A DNA stretch of 64,000 bases from Eudorina sp. 2006-703-Eu-15 (GCA_003117195.1 BDSI01000007.1:620001-684000); one strand, 5' to 3'. Shown: positions 20,501 through 31,170, counted from the stretch's first letter. Notes: a model not told the origin generated them from the letters alone. Numbers and translations: made by a program.

Positions 20501-23500
20501 GCATTCTCTCTCGGTTTCTTTGATCGTTACGGTCGCTAGAGGTCACCCACTCCTCCTCACGGCCAGCTCGTGTCCGCAGCCACGCATCCTCGCCGCTGAA
20601 TGCGGCACCGAATCCCCCGGAGACCACATAATGGCTCATTAGGTCAAAGGAGGGGCGTCATTGCCGTAGCAACGACGTGCAGAAGTGTCTGGGTGGGAGC
20701 GTTCTGGTGCAATTGGGTAAAATGTGAGCGCCGCAGCCTGTGCGCGCTACTTACCCCAAAACAATATACACAACATTTGCCAGACTAACATCTGGATGCT
20801 GCTCCAGGGGGTATTAGCTCAGTGGTAGAGCGCGCGCTTCGCATGCGTGAGGTCATCGGATCGATCCCGATATGCTCCATCCTGCCAACAACGTCGCTAG
20901 CATGGTCAAGAGTTTAGGACTGCAGTTGAAGTGAAGGTTGCCCTTACTGCACATCCGATGTGCTGCTTCGTATGTGAGGCCTCCCCGATGTTCTGCTTGG
21001 TCCTTGAGGCCCGCAGCCACCCAACTGGGAACCCACCCACCCGTACCCCGACGTGCCTGCCTTTCTCGTCACCCCCACCTGGCAGTCCGAACATGCAGCC
21101 CAGCACCAGCAGCTTGCCGATGGCCACATCCACGGGCAGCAGGCTCAGGACCGCTCCCAGCGGCGTCAGGGCCTCGGAGGGGCTCAGCGCACCGATCTGG
21201 GGGAAGCGCGCAGGCCGGGGGTTCGGGGCCCGGAGGAGGACACGTTTCGGAAGGCGCAGCACAGCGCAGCGAAGGAACAAATGCGCATTCCGTCTGGCGG
21301 CGGTCTCTGACTAAGGAGTCGTGGAGGTCGATGTTTCATACCAGGAGATGCGTCCTCCAACAGTTGCGGCGTGCAAACGACCTGGATTTGCCGGACGATG
21401 TGTGCCGCGTGGATGTCGTACACTGTACTGCAGCACTTCAACATCTTTGGACACTGCGGCCCCCCCCTGATCTGATCTGGGTGGGGTACCCCACACAGAC
21501 GGCACATGCCCCTGCCTGCTTGAGGTTGGTGATGGACGCCTCCAGGCGGTCCGGCGGCGGCGGGTCGATGAAGCCGAAGACCCGTGGGTCCATCGCACTG
21601 CCCGCCATGGCCTTGATGCTGAGCACCACAGCCTGAGGGTGCGGCCGTCGCGCATCGTCGGGCATTGTCGTCGTCGGGTATTGTCGTCGGGCACCGTCAT
21701 GTTCGGGCACCGTCATGAAAGGGATGGACACAATTTCTCAATTCAACTGCCAAGAATGCGCCTCCATCGCGACGCTTGCACTGGAGAGCTGCGGACACGT
21801 CCGTGATCACACCGGATGACGATGCGACTGCAGCTACAGACCTGCCGTGTGCCATCCCTCAAATGTAAATGTTGTTTGGGTTTGGTTGAAATCGTACGAC
21901 CCTCGCCTGCCCTGCCGTACCTCGAGCCGCACCCTGGCGATTTCGGGCGCACTGAACGCCCGCATCTCATTGTACTGCGCCTCGCTGTACGGCATCATGT
22001 ACGGCACCATGCGCGGCGCGGCACCATGCATGGCGCGGCCGCAGGCAGGTAGGTCGACCGGGACCCGCCGGCAAACGCCGCGTCAGCGTCCGGGGCATCA
22101 CCGGTGGTGCGGATTGCGCGCGGCAGAGAGAGCAGCAGCGGGGCGGGAGACAGGGATCAGCAGCGGGGCGGGAGAGAGGGAGCAACAGGGCAGAAAGGAG
22201 GCAGTGAGTGACAGCTCGCTGCTGTTGTGAAGTGCGCGCACACATGGTGTATGCACAACCACACAGCATGTTGGGGAGGGTGCTCCGCCTCGTCAGCCGG
22301 GCCCCAAAACCCCACAGGCATCGATGTACGCGAGCACGTGTGCCTGGGAGCCCCACACAGTCCTGCCCCACCCCACCCCGCCCCGTCCCGTGCCATCCCG
22401 TACCTGTACATCCGGTAACAAGTCCCGGGCCCGGTGCGGCCCGCACGGCCCTTACGTTGGTCCGCACCGGCCCGGCTGATCCAGCCCTCCTGCTCTCCAG
22501 GTGCGACCCCGTGCACGTGACAACAAACAGCCGGGGAGGGGCAGGGGCAGGGGCAGGGGCAGGGGCAGGGGCAGGGGCAGGGGCAGGGGCAGGGGCAGGG
22601 GCAGGGGCAGGGGCAGGGGCAGGGGCAGGGCAGGGGCAGGGGCAGGGGCAGGGGCAGGGGCAGGGGCAGGGGCAGGGGCAGGGGCAGGGGCAGGGGCAGG
22701 GGCAGGGGCAGGTCACGGCGGTCTGCTGCGGTACCGCTGTCTTACACGCAGGCTGGTTTCGGGGCGCGGGGCGGGGCGGGGGGTCCGGAGCTCAGGGGAC
22801 CTTGCCGAGAGGCCTCGCGCTCCACCAACCCCCCGCCGTGTGTTCGTGGCGCCTCCCTCCCTCCCTCTCTGGCAACTGGTCAAGACATCGTAATCTTATC
22901 TGATCTGGTCTTATCTGATCTGATCTGGTCTGATCTGATCTGATCTGATCTGATCCCTCACCGGTGTCCAGAGATCCCATCCCATGTCCTCCCCATCCAA
23001 CCCACACCCACGCCCCGACCGACCGACCGACCGACCCGGCGCACACACCTGCAGGCTGCCTCCCCCGCTGGCCACATCGTGGATCATCTCCTTGGCCCGG
23101 CCGCTGTCCGCCACGAACCGCACCCCGTCGATGGTGAGGGAGGTCTCCGCGATGTTGGTCGACACGATGGCCTGCCGGAGCCGTGCCGGTTGGGGGTTTG
23201 GGGGTTTGGGGCTTTGGGGGTTGGGGCTTTGGGGGTTGGGGCTTTGGGGGTTGGGGGTTGGGGAGTTGGAGGTTGGTACGGCACCGGATCATGCGCTGCT
23301 GCGGAGCGGTGGTCTACACGATGGGCCTACCCCGAGCCGCCAACTGGGGTTGAGGGTTCGGGGATGGGGGTTGGCGTGGCGCCGAATCACATCTGGAGTT
23401 GCAGGATGAGATGTTTGGGATGAGTTGTAAAATGTGAGAGAAGTGTTGATACGGTGGTGGCTGCCGTTGCGGCGTGGCCAAGTCGTCAAGTTGTAACTTG

Positions 23501-26500
23501 GCTCGCATTTAGCACGGGGGAAGGAGTCGTTTGCTCCGTGTGAGAACACGTCCCTCGCTGCCGCTGCCGCTACCACCTGCCCCACCTTCCTGACCCCCTC
23601 AGGCGCCACATCGAACACCTTCTCCTGGGCCTCCAGCGCCAGGGAGGCGTGCAGCGGCAGCAGGATCCACCTGGGCCGGGGGGGGAAGGGGGCGGAGGGG
23701 GCGGAGGGCCGGGTTCGCTGTCTTGGTTGACGGAAAGTGTGGTGCGCTCACCGGCCCCCTGGATGCCGTACCCCCGGGGGAAAGAGTGGCGCGCTCACCG
23801 GCCCCTTGGATGCCGTACTCCCGGGGGAAAGAGTGATGCGCTCACGCACCAGGCCGCCGATCAACCGGTTGAGTGGCAGAGGCCCGTCGATCACTTCCTG
23901 ACTTCGTTTGTTCCTGGGGGATTGTCGCTTTTTTGGAGGTCGAGACTTGGGGCAGGCGCGCACACGCACACCTGCGCGTCTGCTCCGCGTACGGTGCCAG
24001 TGCCGTACACAACGCGGTGATGTCTGCCGTACCCGCCACGAAGATGAGCAGGTCACCCCTCTGGTTGGCGGGTATCTAAGGGGACCCCGGGGGGGCGGGG
24101 AAATGGGGAAGCGGGAGGGGGGCCAGCGCAGCGAGCGGTTAGCCGCATCCGTGGAGGCTCAAGTCAGCGGCACCGCACGGTGTACGACAGACCGACAGGC
24201 CACCTCGACCTTGGCGGCCTGATGCGGCAGCATGAACACAGCACACAGCTGAACAACACAGCTGAAGGAGCAGCACAGCGATGCACGGGTTTGTCGTACC
24301 TCAGAGTCGATCCGCTGCAGCAGCCGCAGGTACGGCGCCGGATCGATCTGGTCCGCCGCGGGGTTCTTCGACCTGTCGTCACACGGGTGAGATATTTGAG
24401 GCGTGCCATTCAGACTTCAGATTTCAGAAGGATGGTACTACAGCCGCACGTGCTGCCGTACCGTATCGTACTAGCACCGTACCTGCGGCTGCCACCCGCG
24501 CCGCTGCTGGTGCCGCTGCTGGGCCCCGCGCCGCGCCGCCCCGCGTCCCGCCTCCGCGCCTCCTCCGACTCCGACTCGGGGGGCATATACACCAGCTGGA
24601 TCGGGTACAGGCGGCCCGGGATCTGCGAGGGCGCAGGGGGTTAAATTGAGAAAAATAAATAAACCCGTAGAACGAACCCGGGCGCAGTGGGAGAGAGAGG
24701 GATGGAGGGAGGGTTGAGGGAACCGGTAGTCAGATTGAAGCTGCGAGGGAGTTGCGGACACCCGGGAGGCGGATCCGGGAGTTGCGGACACCCGGGAGGC
24801 TGTACGGCATTTCCTGCGACACCGGGCGCCGCCCCGCGCCGCCCCGTGGCCGACCACTAACGACAAGCACCGCCGCCGGGCCCCGCCCCCGCTCCGCCGC
24901 CGCCGGGCCCCGCCCTCGCCCCCCCCGCCGCCGGGCCCCGCCGCCGCTTGCCTGCACAATCGGCGCCCCGCCGAAGTAGTCCGAGAACGCAGCGCAGTTG
25001 ATGGTGGCGGACATGAGCAGCAGCCGCAGCTCGGGGCGCTGCAGCAGCAGGGCGCGGAGGAGCGCCAGGAGGAAGTCGGTGGTCAGGTGCCGCTCGTGGA
25101 CCTGAGGGGGTGAGAGGGAGGGTGGGAGGGTGGTCAAATTAAATTGAAAAAAGAAATAAACCCGAAGAACGGGTGGGAGGGAGGGTGGGAGGGAGGGTGG
25201 GAGGGTATAGGAAACTGGTAGACATACCCGTATACAACCTGCGCTGCTGCCAGAGCGAAAGTCCGGTGAAGAATCAATTGTGCCTGGATCTCCAGCGATG
25301 CGAGGAGCGGGAGGGTGGGAGAGGCAGCGTCAACGTGCAGGGATGGGATGGGGTGGGATGGGGTAAGAGAGGTGGTGTCGAAGGGGATTGGAGAGGTGAG
25401 GTTCTTTAAACGTTCCCTCCACCCACTCCGCCCGGTGGTGGTGGTGGTGGTGGTGGTGGTGTTGGTGTTGGCGGCAATGGGGGCTGCGACCGCGGCCTGC
25501 CTGCCGACGGCCGCACCCCTGCCCCGCGACCGCCCTCGCACACCCTCCACGGTACGGCTCCCCATCCGTCGTACCTCGTCCAACACCACCACGTCGTACG
25601 ACGCCAGCGTGGGGTCCCCCACGAGCTCCCTCAGGAGGATACCCTCCGTACAGAACACGATGCGGCTGTCGGCTGTTGATGCGAGGGGAGGGGGAGGGGG
25701 GTAAGGATTGGGGAACCGGGGGGTGTGGGTGTGGGTGTGGGGTACAGCGCGAAACAGGGTGGGGCGCGTGGAACCTTGGTTTCGGCGCCCACAGCCGGTT
25801 GGGCATCTAGGCCCGAGCAAGCAGTGAGCCCCCAGATCGGGGAGCCCCCACACTGGGGAGCCCTAGTATATAGGGCCCTAGTAGGCAGCGTATATATAAC
25901 CACCCACCCACCCACCCACCCACCCACCCACCCACCCACCCACCCACCCACCCGCGACGCTGCTGCTGAATCGGACCTTGTACGCCACGCTGGTTCCGTG
26001 CGCGTCGCACGACTCCACCGCCACCCTCCGCGCCAGCGAGACGGCGCTGATGCGGCGCGGCTGCGTCACCGCGATGCGGCGGTGCCCAGCCGCCACCAGG
26101 AACTGGGGGATCTGGGTGCTCTTGCCGCAGCCTGAGCGTGTGCGTGTGCGTGTGTGCGTGTGTGTATGGGCGGGGGGGGAGGGAAGAGGGACCGGCCGGG
26201 GGGCCGGGCCATCAGGCCGGGGTGGGGAGCCGAGGACCGGGTGGCGGGCTTGGGGTAGTCGTGGCTCCGGGGCCCATCCCCCACCTAACCTCCTCCCTCC
26301 GCCGGGCCTCCTCCTGTGGCCCTAGCCGCCGCCTCCTGCTATCGTCCCCCGACGACGCCTGTCCTTTCCCTACCTGCCCGGGGGCTGCCCGGGGGACAGA
26401 GATGAACCCCAGACACGACACAAGAGAAGCCGACTGTCGCGTGCCGCTGGGCCCCTCCCCACCCCTGGAGGGGGTATTTCCTGCACACCTCGGTCCCCCT

Positions 26501-28489
26501 GGAGTCCACCTGCGCCCCCACCTGTGTCGCCCGCCACCACCAGAGCCTGCGAGGTGGCCAGAGCCGACACGATGGCGCTCCGAAACCCCGCCGCGGGGAG
26601 GGCCGCCCGGTCCGCCTGGAGCTTGCGCAGCCGCGCCATCTGCGGTCCCGTGGGCCCCGGGTCCCGCAGGTACGGCAGCGGGGAGCAGGTCCCAGTGTAC
26701 GGCAGCGGGGAGCAGGGCCCCGGATCGGACAGCGGGGAACAGGGCCCCCGGGGCGTGCGGAATCGCCACACGGGGTTCATCATCAACGGAAAGGCGGATG
26801 GAGTGGATGAGCGAGAGGGAACGCACAAAATGTGTAGCGACACGTGTTCCGGAGGGAGCGTCGCTGTGTCTCTCGAGGAGCGGAGCGCAGAAGCGGTTTC
26901 GGCCTACTGGTTTCACTGGAGTGGGGGCCCCTGGCCCGCCTGGCGGACACCTCGTCCCCACCCCTGGAGGTATCCGGCGCAGGGGCCCCGCTGGGCCGTC
27001 GTCCGCGGCTCTCCGTGCCGGTGCCGCCCCACTCCCACATCGATGACCCGACGGCCGACGGCAACCGCGGAAGCCCGTCATGATGCAGCCGGCACGGCAC
27101 GGCTGTCGGTGCTCTGGGGGCTCTAGGGGACCACCTGCTGCGGCGGACACCAGTCCGTGTCGCCCTGTCGCGGCACCTCAGGTCTGACGAAACGGACGCG
27201 CCCAAGCTGGCTTTCCTGACTGGCTGACTGGCTTTCCTGACTGACTTTCCTGACTGGCTTTCGTGACTGGCTGACTGGCTTTCATGACTGGCTTTCCTGA
27301 CTGGCTGACTGACTCGGCTCCCCCAGACGAAGCAGCCCGAGACGGGCCCCGCCCCAATGCGCCCCAACGCGCCGCATCGGGGCATCCCACACCTGCCGGC
27401 GCTGGAAGAAGTCCTCGTACCAGGGCAGCAACCGCCGGTACTCCTCCACCACCTGTGGGCGCCGCACCCGGGCCACGCGACACAAACGCCCCCGTACGGC
27501 ATGGTACGGTGAAGTACGGCACGACGTGTTCGTTACGATTTCGCAAGTAGCAGTAGTACAGGCCCGCTGACTCACGGACGTGACGCAGCGGACCCGCCCG
27601 CCCGGATGAACGGGAAGCGCGCCAGGAAGGGCCCCTTTACCTCGCTCCCACCCCGACCCCCCGCGCGGCACGACGACTCACTGCGCAGTCTGCCCGCAAG
27701 GGGCCGTCGTACATCCGACGTCGCACCTGAGTTGCGGCCTGGACCAGGTCAGCGCTCACGCCGCCGCCGACGCCGCCGCCGCTGGTGGGCCCGTCCCTGG
27801 GCCCCTCCCGGGAGCCGCCCATGGCCGCTGCGCGGGGCTGGCCGCCACGGTGCTGGCCGCCTGCCGCCGCGCGCTGGGCCATGCGGCGGGCGATCGATCG
27901 GATGGCGGATCCGATGCGATCTTGGGAGGTCACGACGGAGACGTTGAGCCGGAACCTGGCGTCGTACGATGATGGCAGGCCCAGGCGCGCTGCGAGGTCC
28001 GGGTCCGCTGGGGCCGCGCCGCCATCCGCTGCGCTGTCCGGCCTACGGCAGTTTGGCGGGTTATGAGCTGCTATCATTTGGAGGCGGTTGTGTGTTTGCA
28101 GAGCGCTCTGAAAGGTTGGGCCACTCGCACGTGCTGCGTACGTAGTACGGGTTGCAGACATGACCCATGGGTCCGCACACAACGTTGTAAGTGCCAATCA
28201 ACTGGCAGAGTGGACAATCAATTTTACACTATGAATAGCAATAGACTGTGTTGGCACGACGTTCGTCCGAATTGAAGCAGTTCAAAATTGCCTTGATCGT
28301 AATGTACAACTGCAAACATTATGATCACCTGGACTTCCGTATTTTGTGTAACCTGCTGACAAACGCCAATAGCTCGGCGTGTTCCGGCGTTCCCGCCGGG
28401 AATGGGTCCTTCGGGGAATGAAAAGCGGCGTCCAACTCAATCTGATACAGACCAAAATCTATTTCTTCATTGTAAGGATTTGTTGACAT
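11911..28489 (-). CDS. DHX34: DHX34-type DEAH-box RNA helicase
   Basis: About 25 exons spread over 16.6 kb. Exon 1 (28489-28329) starts MSTNPYNEE and has the family's N-terminal AF...[13 protein letters not shown] helix. Next come [16 protein letters not shown] (about 27970) and [16 protein letters not shown] (27440). Motif I is split by an intron: GDTG (26530) then [15 protein letters not shown] (26120). Further motifs are TQPRRISAV (Ia), VVVLDEV joined to HERH (II), LLLMSATIN (III), [17 protein letters not shown] (V) and [12 protein letters not shown] (VI). The helicase-associated region has [41 protein letters not shown] and [12 protein letters not shown]. The C-terminal exon ends with two zinc-finger-like pairs, CPGC and [24 protein letters not shown], then the stop. 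This order matches DHX34, which acts in nonsense-mediated decay with SMG1/UPF1 in animals. An algal role in RNA surveillance is inferred. The last exon encodes a polyglutamine run (12217-12254). Exact borders of low-complexity exons are uncertain. Confidence 0.94.
12217..12254 (-). repeat. CAG repeat encoding polyglutamine in the helicase C-terminus
   Basis: About twelve CAG codons (CTG on the plus strand) between the AVF and HTESTGG codons of the last DHX34-like exon. Length variation would keep the frame. Nothing indicates a function. Confidence 0.9.
12886..12908. repeat. GCATGC hexanucleotide repeat
   Basis: Four tandem GCATGC palindromic units at the 5' side of the last helicase exon. 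Translated, they give an alternating His-Ala run, but the segment is probably intronic because the exon more likely begins at a CTGCAG/G acceptor near 12839. Confidence 0.7.
13536..13855. repeat. GGGGC pentanucleotide array, about 320 bases
   Basis: Nearly pure GGGGC/CGGGG repeats with occasional CGGCG variants, in an intron of the helicase gene between exons encoding [12 protein letters not shown] and an Ala/Glu-rich segment. The plus strand is G-rich throughout, so the intron RNA, transcribed from minus, would be C-rich and the non-template DNA C-rich. The template strand can form G-quadruplexes. Confidence 0.95.
15084..15334. repeat. CAC/CCA trinucleotide-type array, about 250 bases
   Basis: Long run of CCACCA interspersed with CCCCTAC and CCCCTCC in a helicase intron. 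The overlapping open frames (His-, Pro-, Thr-, Val- or Gly-rich) are artefacts of the repeat. The next helicase exon ([19 protein letters not shown], minus) begins just to the right, around 15345-15465. Confidence 0.95.
16745..16880 (-). repeat. dispersed repeat, copy II (helicase intron, inverted)
   Basis: On the minus strand this reads GTCATCTTG, CTGTCCTGTTTGTCCTG, TGTTGCCAATGGTAGGTA, TTTTGGTGAGTA, CGGGTGGGCTTC and CATTAAACACACC. It is the same unit as 3759-3895, with perhaps three quarters of bases conserved. It sits immediately upstream of the exon encoding [19 protein letters not shown]. Confidence 0.8.
17155..17500. repeat. 57-base minisatellite interrupted by poly-C
   Basis: About five units of 57 bases (CCTACCAGCCTGCATGGC plus CCAGCCCCACCTGCCGCC and CATAGCGCCCATGGCA). 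A run of about 22 C separates the third and fourth units. Because 57 is divisible by three, the array stays open in several frames. It lies in a helicase intron, next to the exon with the Ser/Glu-rich stretch at 17520-17720. Confidence 0.93.
18120..18205. repeat. AGTAGC/AGTGGT trinucleotide array
   Basis: A GTA/GTG-type triplet array in a helicase intron, ending in GGAGGAGGAGGAGG. No coding support. Confidence 0.8.
19405..19520. repeat. 17-base tandem repeat (ACAGGTTGACAGGGCA)
   Basis: Seven or so imperfect units alternating GGGCAACAGGTTGACA and GGGGAACAGG, in the helicase intron beside the exon encoding [13 protein letters not shown]. The stretch 19565-19640 holds further imperfect GGGACACGATCTGGGACGAG units. 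Confidence 0.85.
20808..20879 (+). tRNA. tRNA-Ala, anticodon CGC
   Basis: The cloverleaf folds completely. The acceptor GGGGTAT pairs with ATGCTCC, the D-arm is GCTC-AGTGGTA-GAGC, the anticodon stem CGCGC/GCGTG encloses loop TTCGCAT, and the T-stem ATCGG/CCGAT follows. The discriminator is A. The anticodon CGC reads GCG alanine codons, expected to be common in such a GC-rich genome. It lies in an intron of the helicase gene on the opposite strand. The T-loop is ATCGATC rather than TTCRANC, so T54 is replaced by A. This weakens the internal B box and could mean reduced function. Confidence 0.85.
22530..22712. repeat. GGGGCA hexanucleotide array
   Basis: About 29 units of GGGGCA with one unit missing a G near 22627. 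It lies in a helicase intron right of the motif VI exon ([12 protein letters not shown], about 22390-22500). The plus strand is G-quadruplex-prone. Confidence 0.95.
22895..22960. repeat. TGATC/TGGTC pentanucleotide array
   Basis: About a dozen TGATC or TGGTC units in the intron between the motif V and motif VI exons of the helicase. A second simple array (GGGGTTTGGGG type) lies at 23190-23270. Confidence 0.85.
25898..25952. repeat. CCCA tetranucleotide array
   Basis: Roughly thirteen ACCC/CCCA units, immediately 3' (on the minus strand) of the helicase exon encoding [14 protein letters not shown]. The frame runs into it (Gly-Gly-Trp-Val repeats), but the splice donor should precede it. Confidence 0.85.
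27215..27312. repeat. imperfect TGACTGGCTTTCC repeat
   Basis: Seven or so copies of a TGACTGGCT/TTCCTGACT unit in a helicase intron. No gene in it. Confidence 0.85.
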
Positions 28490-28757
28490 GATTACGGAAC
28501 GTGGCAAACGCTTTAGCTAGGGCTTATCATGGAGGTCGTCCCATTGCCTTCTGAAACATTCTTGTAATTTGCACATGTTTTATAAACTTCGTATTTTTGT
28601 GCAAAGAAACTTAGGGCTCTGTCTTCTCGAACTTGGATATCCCTGGAGCTTCTTTTGCGGTCTCGGAGCCCATCTGCGTTCTTTTGTTGATCTTTTCCCA
28701 CATCTCATGTCCAGTTTCCCTGTCGCGCGACCCCAGCAATCGTTGATACTGCTCAAA
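28490..28757. promoter_or_regulatory. shared divergent promoter region
   Basis: Only 268 bases separate the helicase start (minus, 28489) from the thylakoid-protein start (plus, 28758), so both transcripts must initiate here or in upstream non-coding exons. No convincing TATA box is seen. Co-regulation of a photosynthesis gene with an RNA-surveillance helicase is not implied. Confidence 0.6.
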
Positions 28758-29923
28758 ATGGCCACCATGATGCGCTGCAACGTCGCCCGCGCGGTGAGGC
28801 TTGCTTATCTTTTTGCTCAGACCTCGTAGGGGTTCTTGTTCGTTCCAACCCGATGAGGGCGCAGCGTGTGCTCAATCTTAAATAACATTTGCGTGATTAT
28901 GGGCGCATTCTGCAGGCCGCTCGCCCGGCTCGCGCTGCTGTCGTCGTCCGCGCCAGCGCTGAGCAGCCTCGCCGCGTGCTGGTCGGCCTGCTGGCCGGTG
29001 GTAAGCGTAACAAATTTTGTTGGTTGGCTAGCGTAAAGTCGTGCACGAATCCAACATGACAAGCTGAAGTTACGTGTCCACCTCGTGCACTGCGGCCTGA
29101 CCTTTGTTAACACACCCTGGTCACTCCACGGTAGACCAGGAGCATCATCTAACAAATAAATATTTTGAGCGCAGCTTTAAAGCATCACAGATCTCGGCCG
29201 CGTGGAGCACATTCGACGGCTTGCATATATGCTCACTATTGCTGGCTTCATTCGGAACGCTTCGTGTTACCACGAGAATCTAGCTCTGGGTAGGAAACAC
29301 TTCCAGTAGTTGTCCTTCTAAGCGAGGGTTGTGTCCTTTGTTTCGTCGCAGCTGTCGCCGGCGCTCTGCTGGTGGCGCCCCCGCAGGCTGAGGCCATCCG
29401 CATCCCTTCCCAGGAGTTCACTGGTGGCCTTGTGACCGGCGGTGGCAACTCGCCCAAGAGCCCGACCGCGGCCTCGATGGAGAGCTACACCCTGGAGGGC
29501 ACCAAGAAGCAGGGTGTTTCGGTCAAGACGAAGAAGAAGCTGCTGGTAAGGAATTCAAACTGAATGCCTCGATGGCGATCTCGTCCATCAGAAAGCGTCC
29601 TCGTGGATGGCATGATTAAGTCCGGGTCTTGGGTCGTAGAATAGATGATTGTGCGGGTTTGGGGAAACAGGGAGATCGGAGACAGGGTCCGGGTATTCGG
29701 TGCATGATGGGTCATCGTGGCAGGCGTGCTCCGCCCGGCATTTTCCGGGGCATTCACCCGGTGTGTCGCCGAGCTACCTGCAGCATGTCTTCACCACTGT
29801 CGCGCTCTCACACCCTAAACCCAGGGGTGTGTGCGTGTGTACCAAACTCAGCGACTGCTGCATGTTATTTGTGTCTCGCAGGCCAAGGTTCGTGAGCAGG
29901 CCCAGAAGACCGCTGCCTCTTAA
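28758..29923 (+). CDS. small thylakoid-lumen-targeted protein, family not recognised
   Basis: Four exons (28758-28793, 28916-29000, 29352-29545, 29882-29923) join with consistent phases to give 118 residues. The N-terminus (MATMMRCNVARA, then an Ala/Arg/Val-rich stretch to RASAEQ) looks like a chlorophyte chloroplast transit peptide. It is followed by RRVLVGLLAGAVAGALLVA and PPQAEA, a twin-arginine-type hydrophobic signal with an A-x-A cleavage site. The mature part, about 63 residues, starts IRIPSQEFTGGLVTGGG and ends in a Lys-rich helix (TKKQGVSVKTKKKLLAKV). It probably sits in the thylakoid lumen, where small basic proteins often associate with photosystem II, but I cannot name it. It is transcribed divergently from the helicase gene. 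TGTAA at about 30439 could be the polyadenylation signal. Confidence 0.88.
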
Positions 29924-30940
29924 ATGGGGTCTGGTCGCTGGAGACGCCAGGCGATGACAGGTCATGGCGACAGGCGGCCCTTCCGACGCGTGTACGGCTG
30001 GAAGCGGCCTGGGGCCTAGCGGTCATCTGCCGGACTCAAGCGGTTCTATCTGTGTAGCTCACAGCGCGGTTTTGGGTTGACGGGTGGTGTAATTCGTGCT
30101 GTTGTTGCAATCGTGAGATTCTCAAGGTGCAACCAGCGCACGGGCATTCCAGTTGAATCCGAAATCAAGTGTATAGGGTTTCGGGTTCGTTATCTGGGAA
30201 ATGCAGGGTCTGGGCGGTTTTCCTTCGTCTCTTCCTACCTCGTCTTGAGAAGACTATATGAAAACAAGTATATACAGAAAGCAGGTCCTTGCTGTGGGAT
30301 TAGTTCGGAGATACTGTGGTTTTCCCGCATCACTGGCGGCTGCAGATTTTGGGGGTTACACTGGGCGCCCCAGGTCCGGCCTGTTCTCCTGAGCCCCACG
30401 CAGCGGGCAGCCTGTACAATGCTCAGGCCTTCACGGCCGTGTAAGACCATTCGATTCGCTTCGTTAACGCAGACGGCGAGACTGAAGTCGTTTGTGCTGC
30501 GGACACGAACAAGCTTTTCAGCACTGGCGAATCTTCTGGACTGACAGCGTTACGTAACTGCCGCCAGCCATTTTTCGGCTCATGCGAAGGTTGCGAGGGG
30601 CAAACGAGAAGTATTGTCTCCCGAGGGAATCACCGAATATGTATTTGTCATCACAGTGGACCCTTTCGGTCGCCGTTCGCAGCCGGAGACACCGTCTTGA
30701 CACACGTTATGCACGACGGAACCGCGCCACCTCACGCACATACAGGACAGGCTCCACATGTGCACCGAAGCACACCCGGCCCTCCCGAGGGGGTTACAGT
30801 GCAAGAAGTTTGTTCCTGACAGACGGAGGCTCTGAGATCCAGGCACACATGTACACCATCATGGACCAAGGATGAGGCCTGTAGACCGTATGCCGCCGGT
30901 GTCGAGGTTGCAGCTCACAGCACGCCGCAGCCTTTCCGGG
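29924..30940. other. 3' flank of the thylakoid-protein gene
   Basis: No gene recognised. It likely contains the 3' untranslated region of the gene at 28758-29923 and then intergenic sequence up to the satellite. Confidence 0.5.
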
Positions 30941-31170
30941 CTCAGTACTCGGAGGGAGGGAGCAAACGGTGCTCAGTACTCGGAGGGAGGGAGCAATCGG
31001 TACTCAGTACTCGGAGGGAGGGAGCAAACGGTACTCAGTACTCGGAGGGAGGGAGCAAACGGTACTCAGTACTCGGAGGGTACTCGGAGGGAGGGAGCAA
31101 ACGGTGCTCAGTACTCGGAGGGAGGGAGCAAACGGTGCTCAGTACTCGGAGGGAGGGAGCAAACGGTACA
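30941..31170. repeat. 31-base satellite (CTCAGTACTCGGAGGGAGGG)
   Basis: Seven units of 31 bases (the named 20 bases plus AGCAAACGGTG or a close variant). One internal unit is cut short and restarts at GGGTACTCGGAGGG (about 31080). The unit is not a multiple of three, so open frames through it rotate frame and are not coding. It contains the palindrome AGTACT. Confidence 0.95.

Noticed and set aside
22501..22893. Gly-Arg repeat protein
   Set aside because: Translation of the GGGGCA hexanucleotide array in an intron.
26138..27150. Pair of about 300-codon overlapping frames on opposite strands
   Set aside because: They overlap helicase exons and introns in GC-rich DNA, where stop codons are rare. 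Only the minus-strand segment with [18 protein letters not shown] is an exon.
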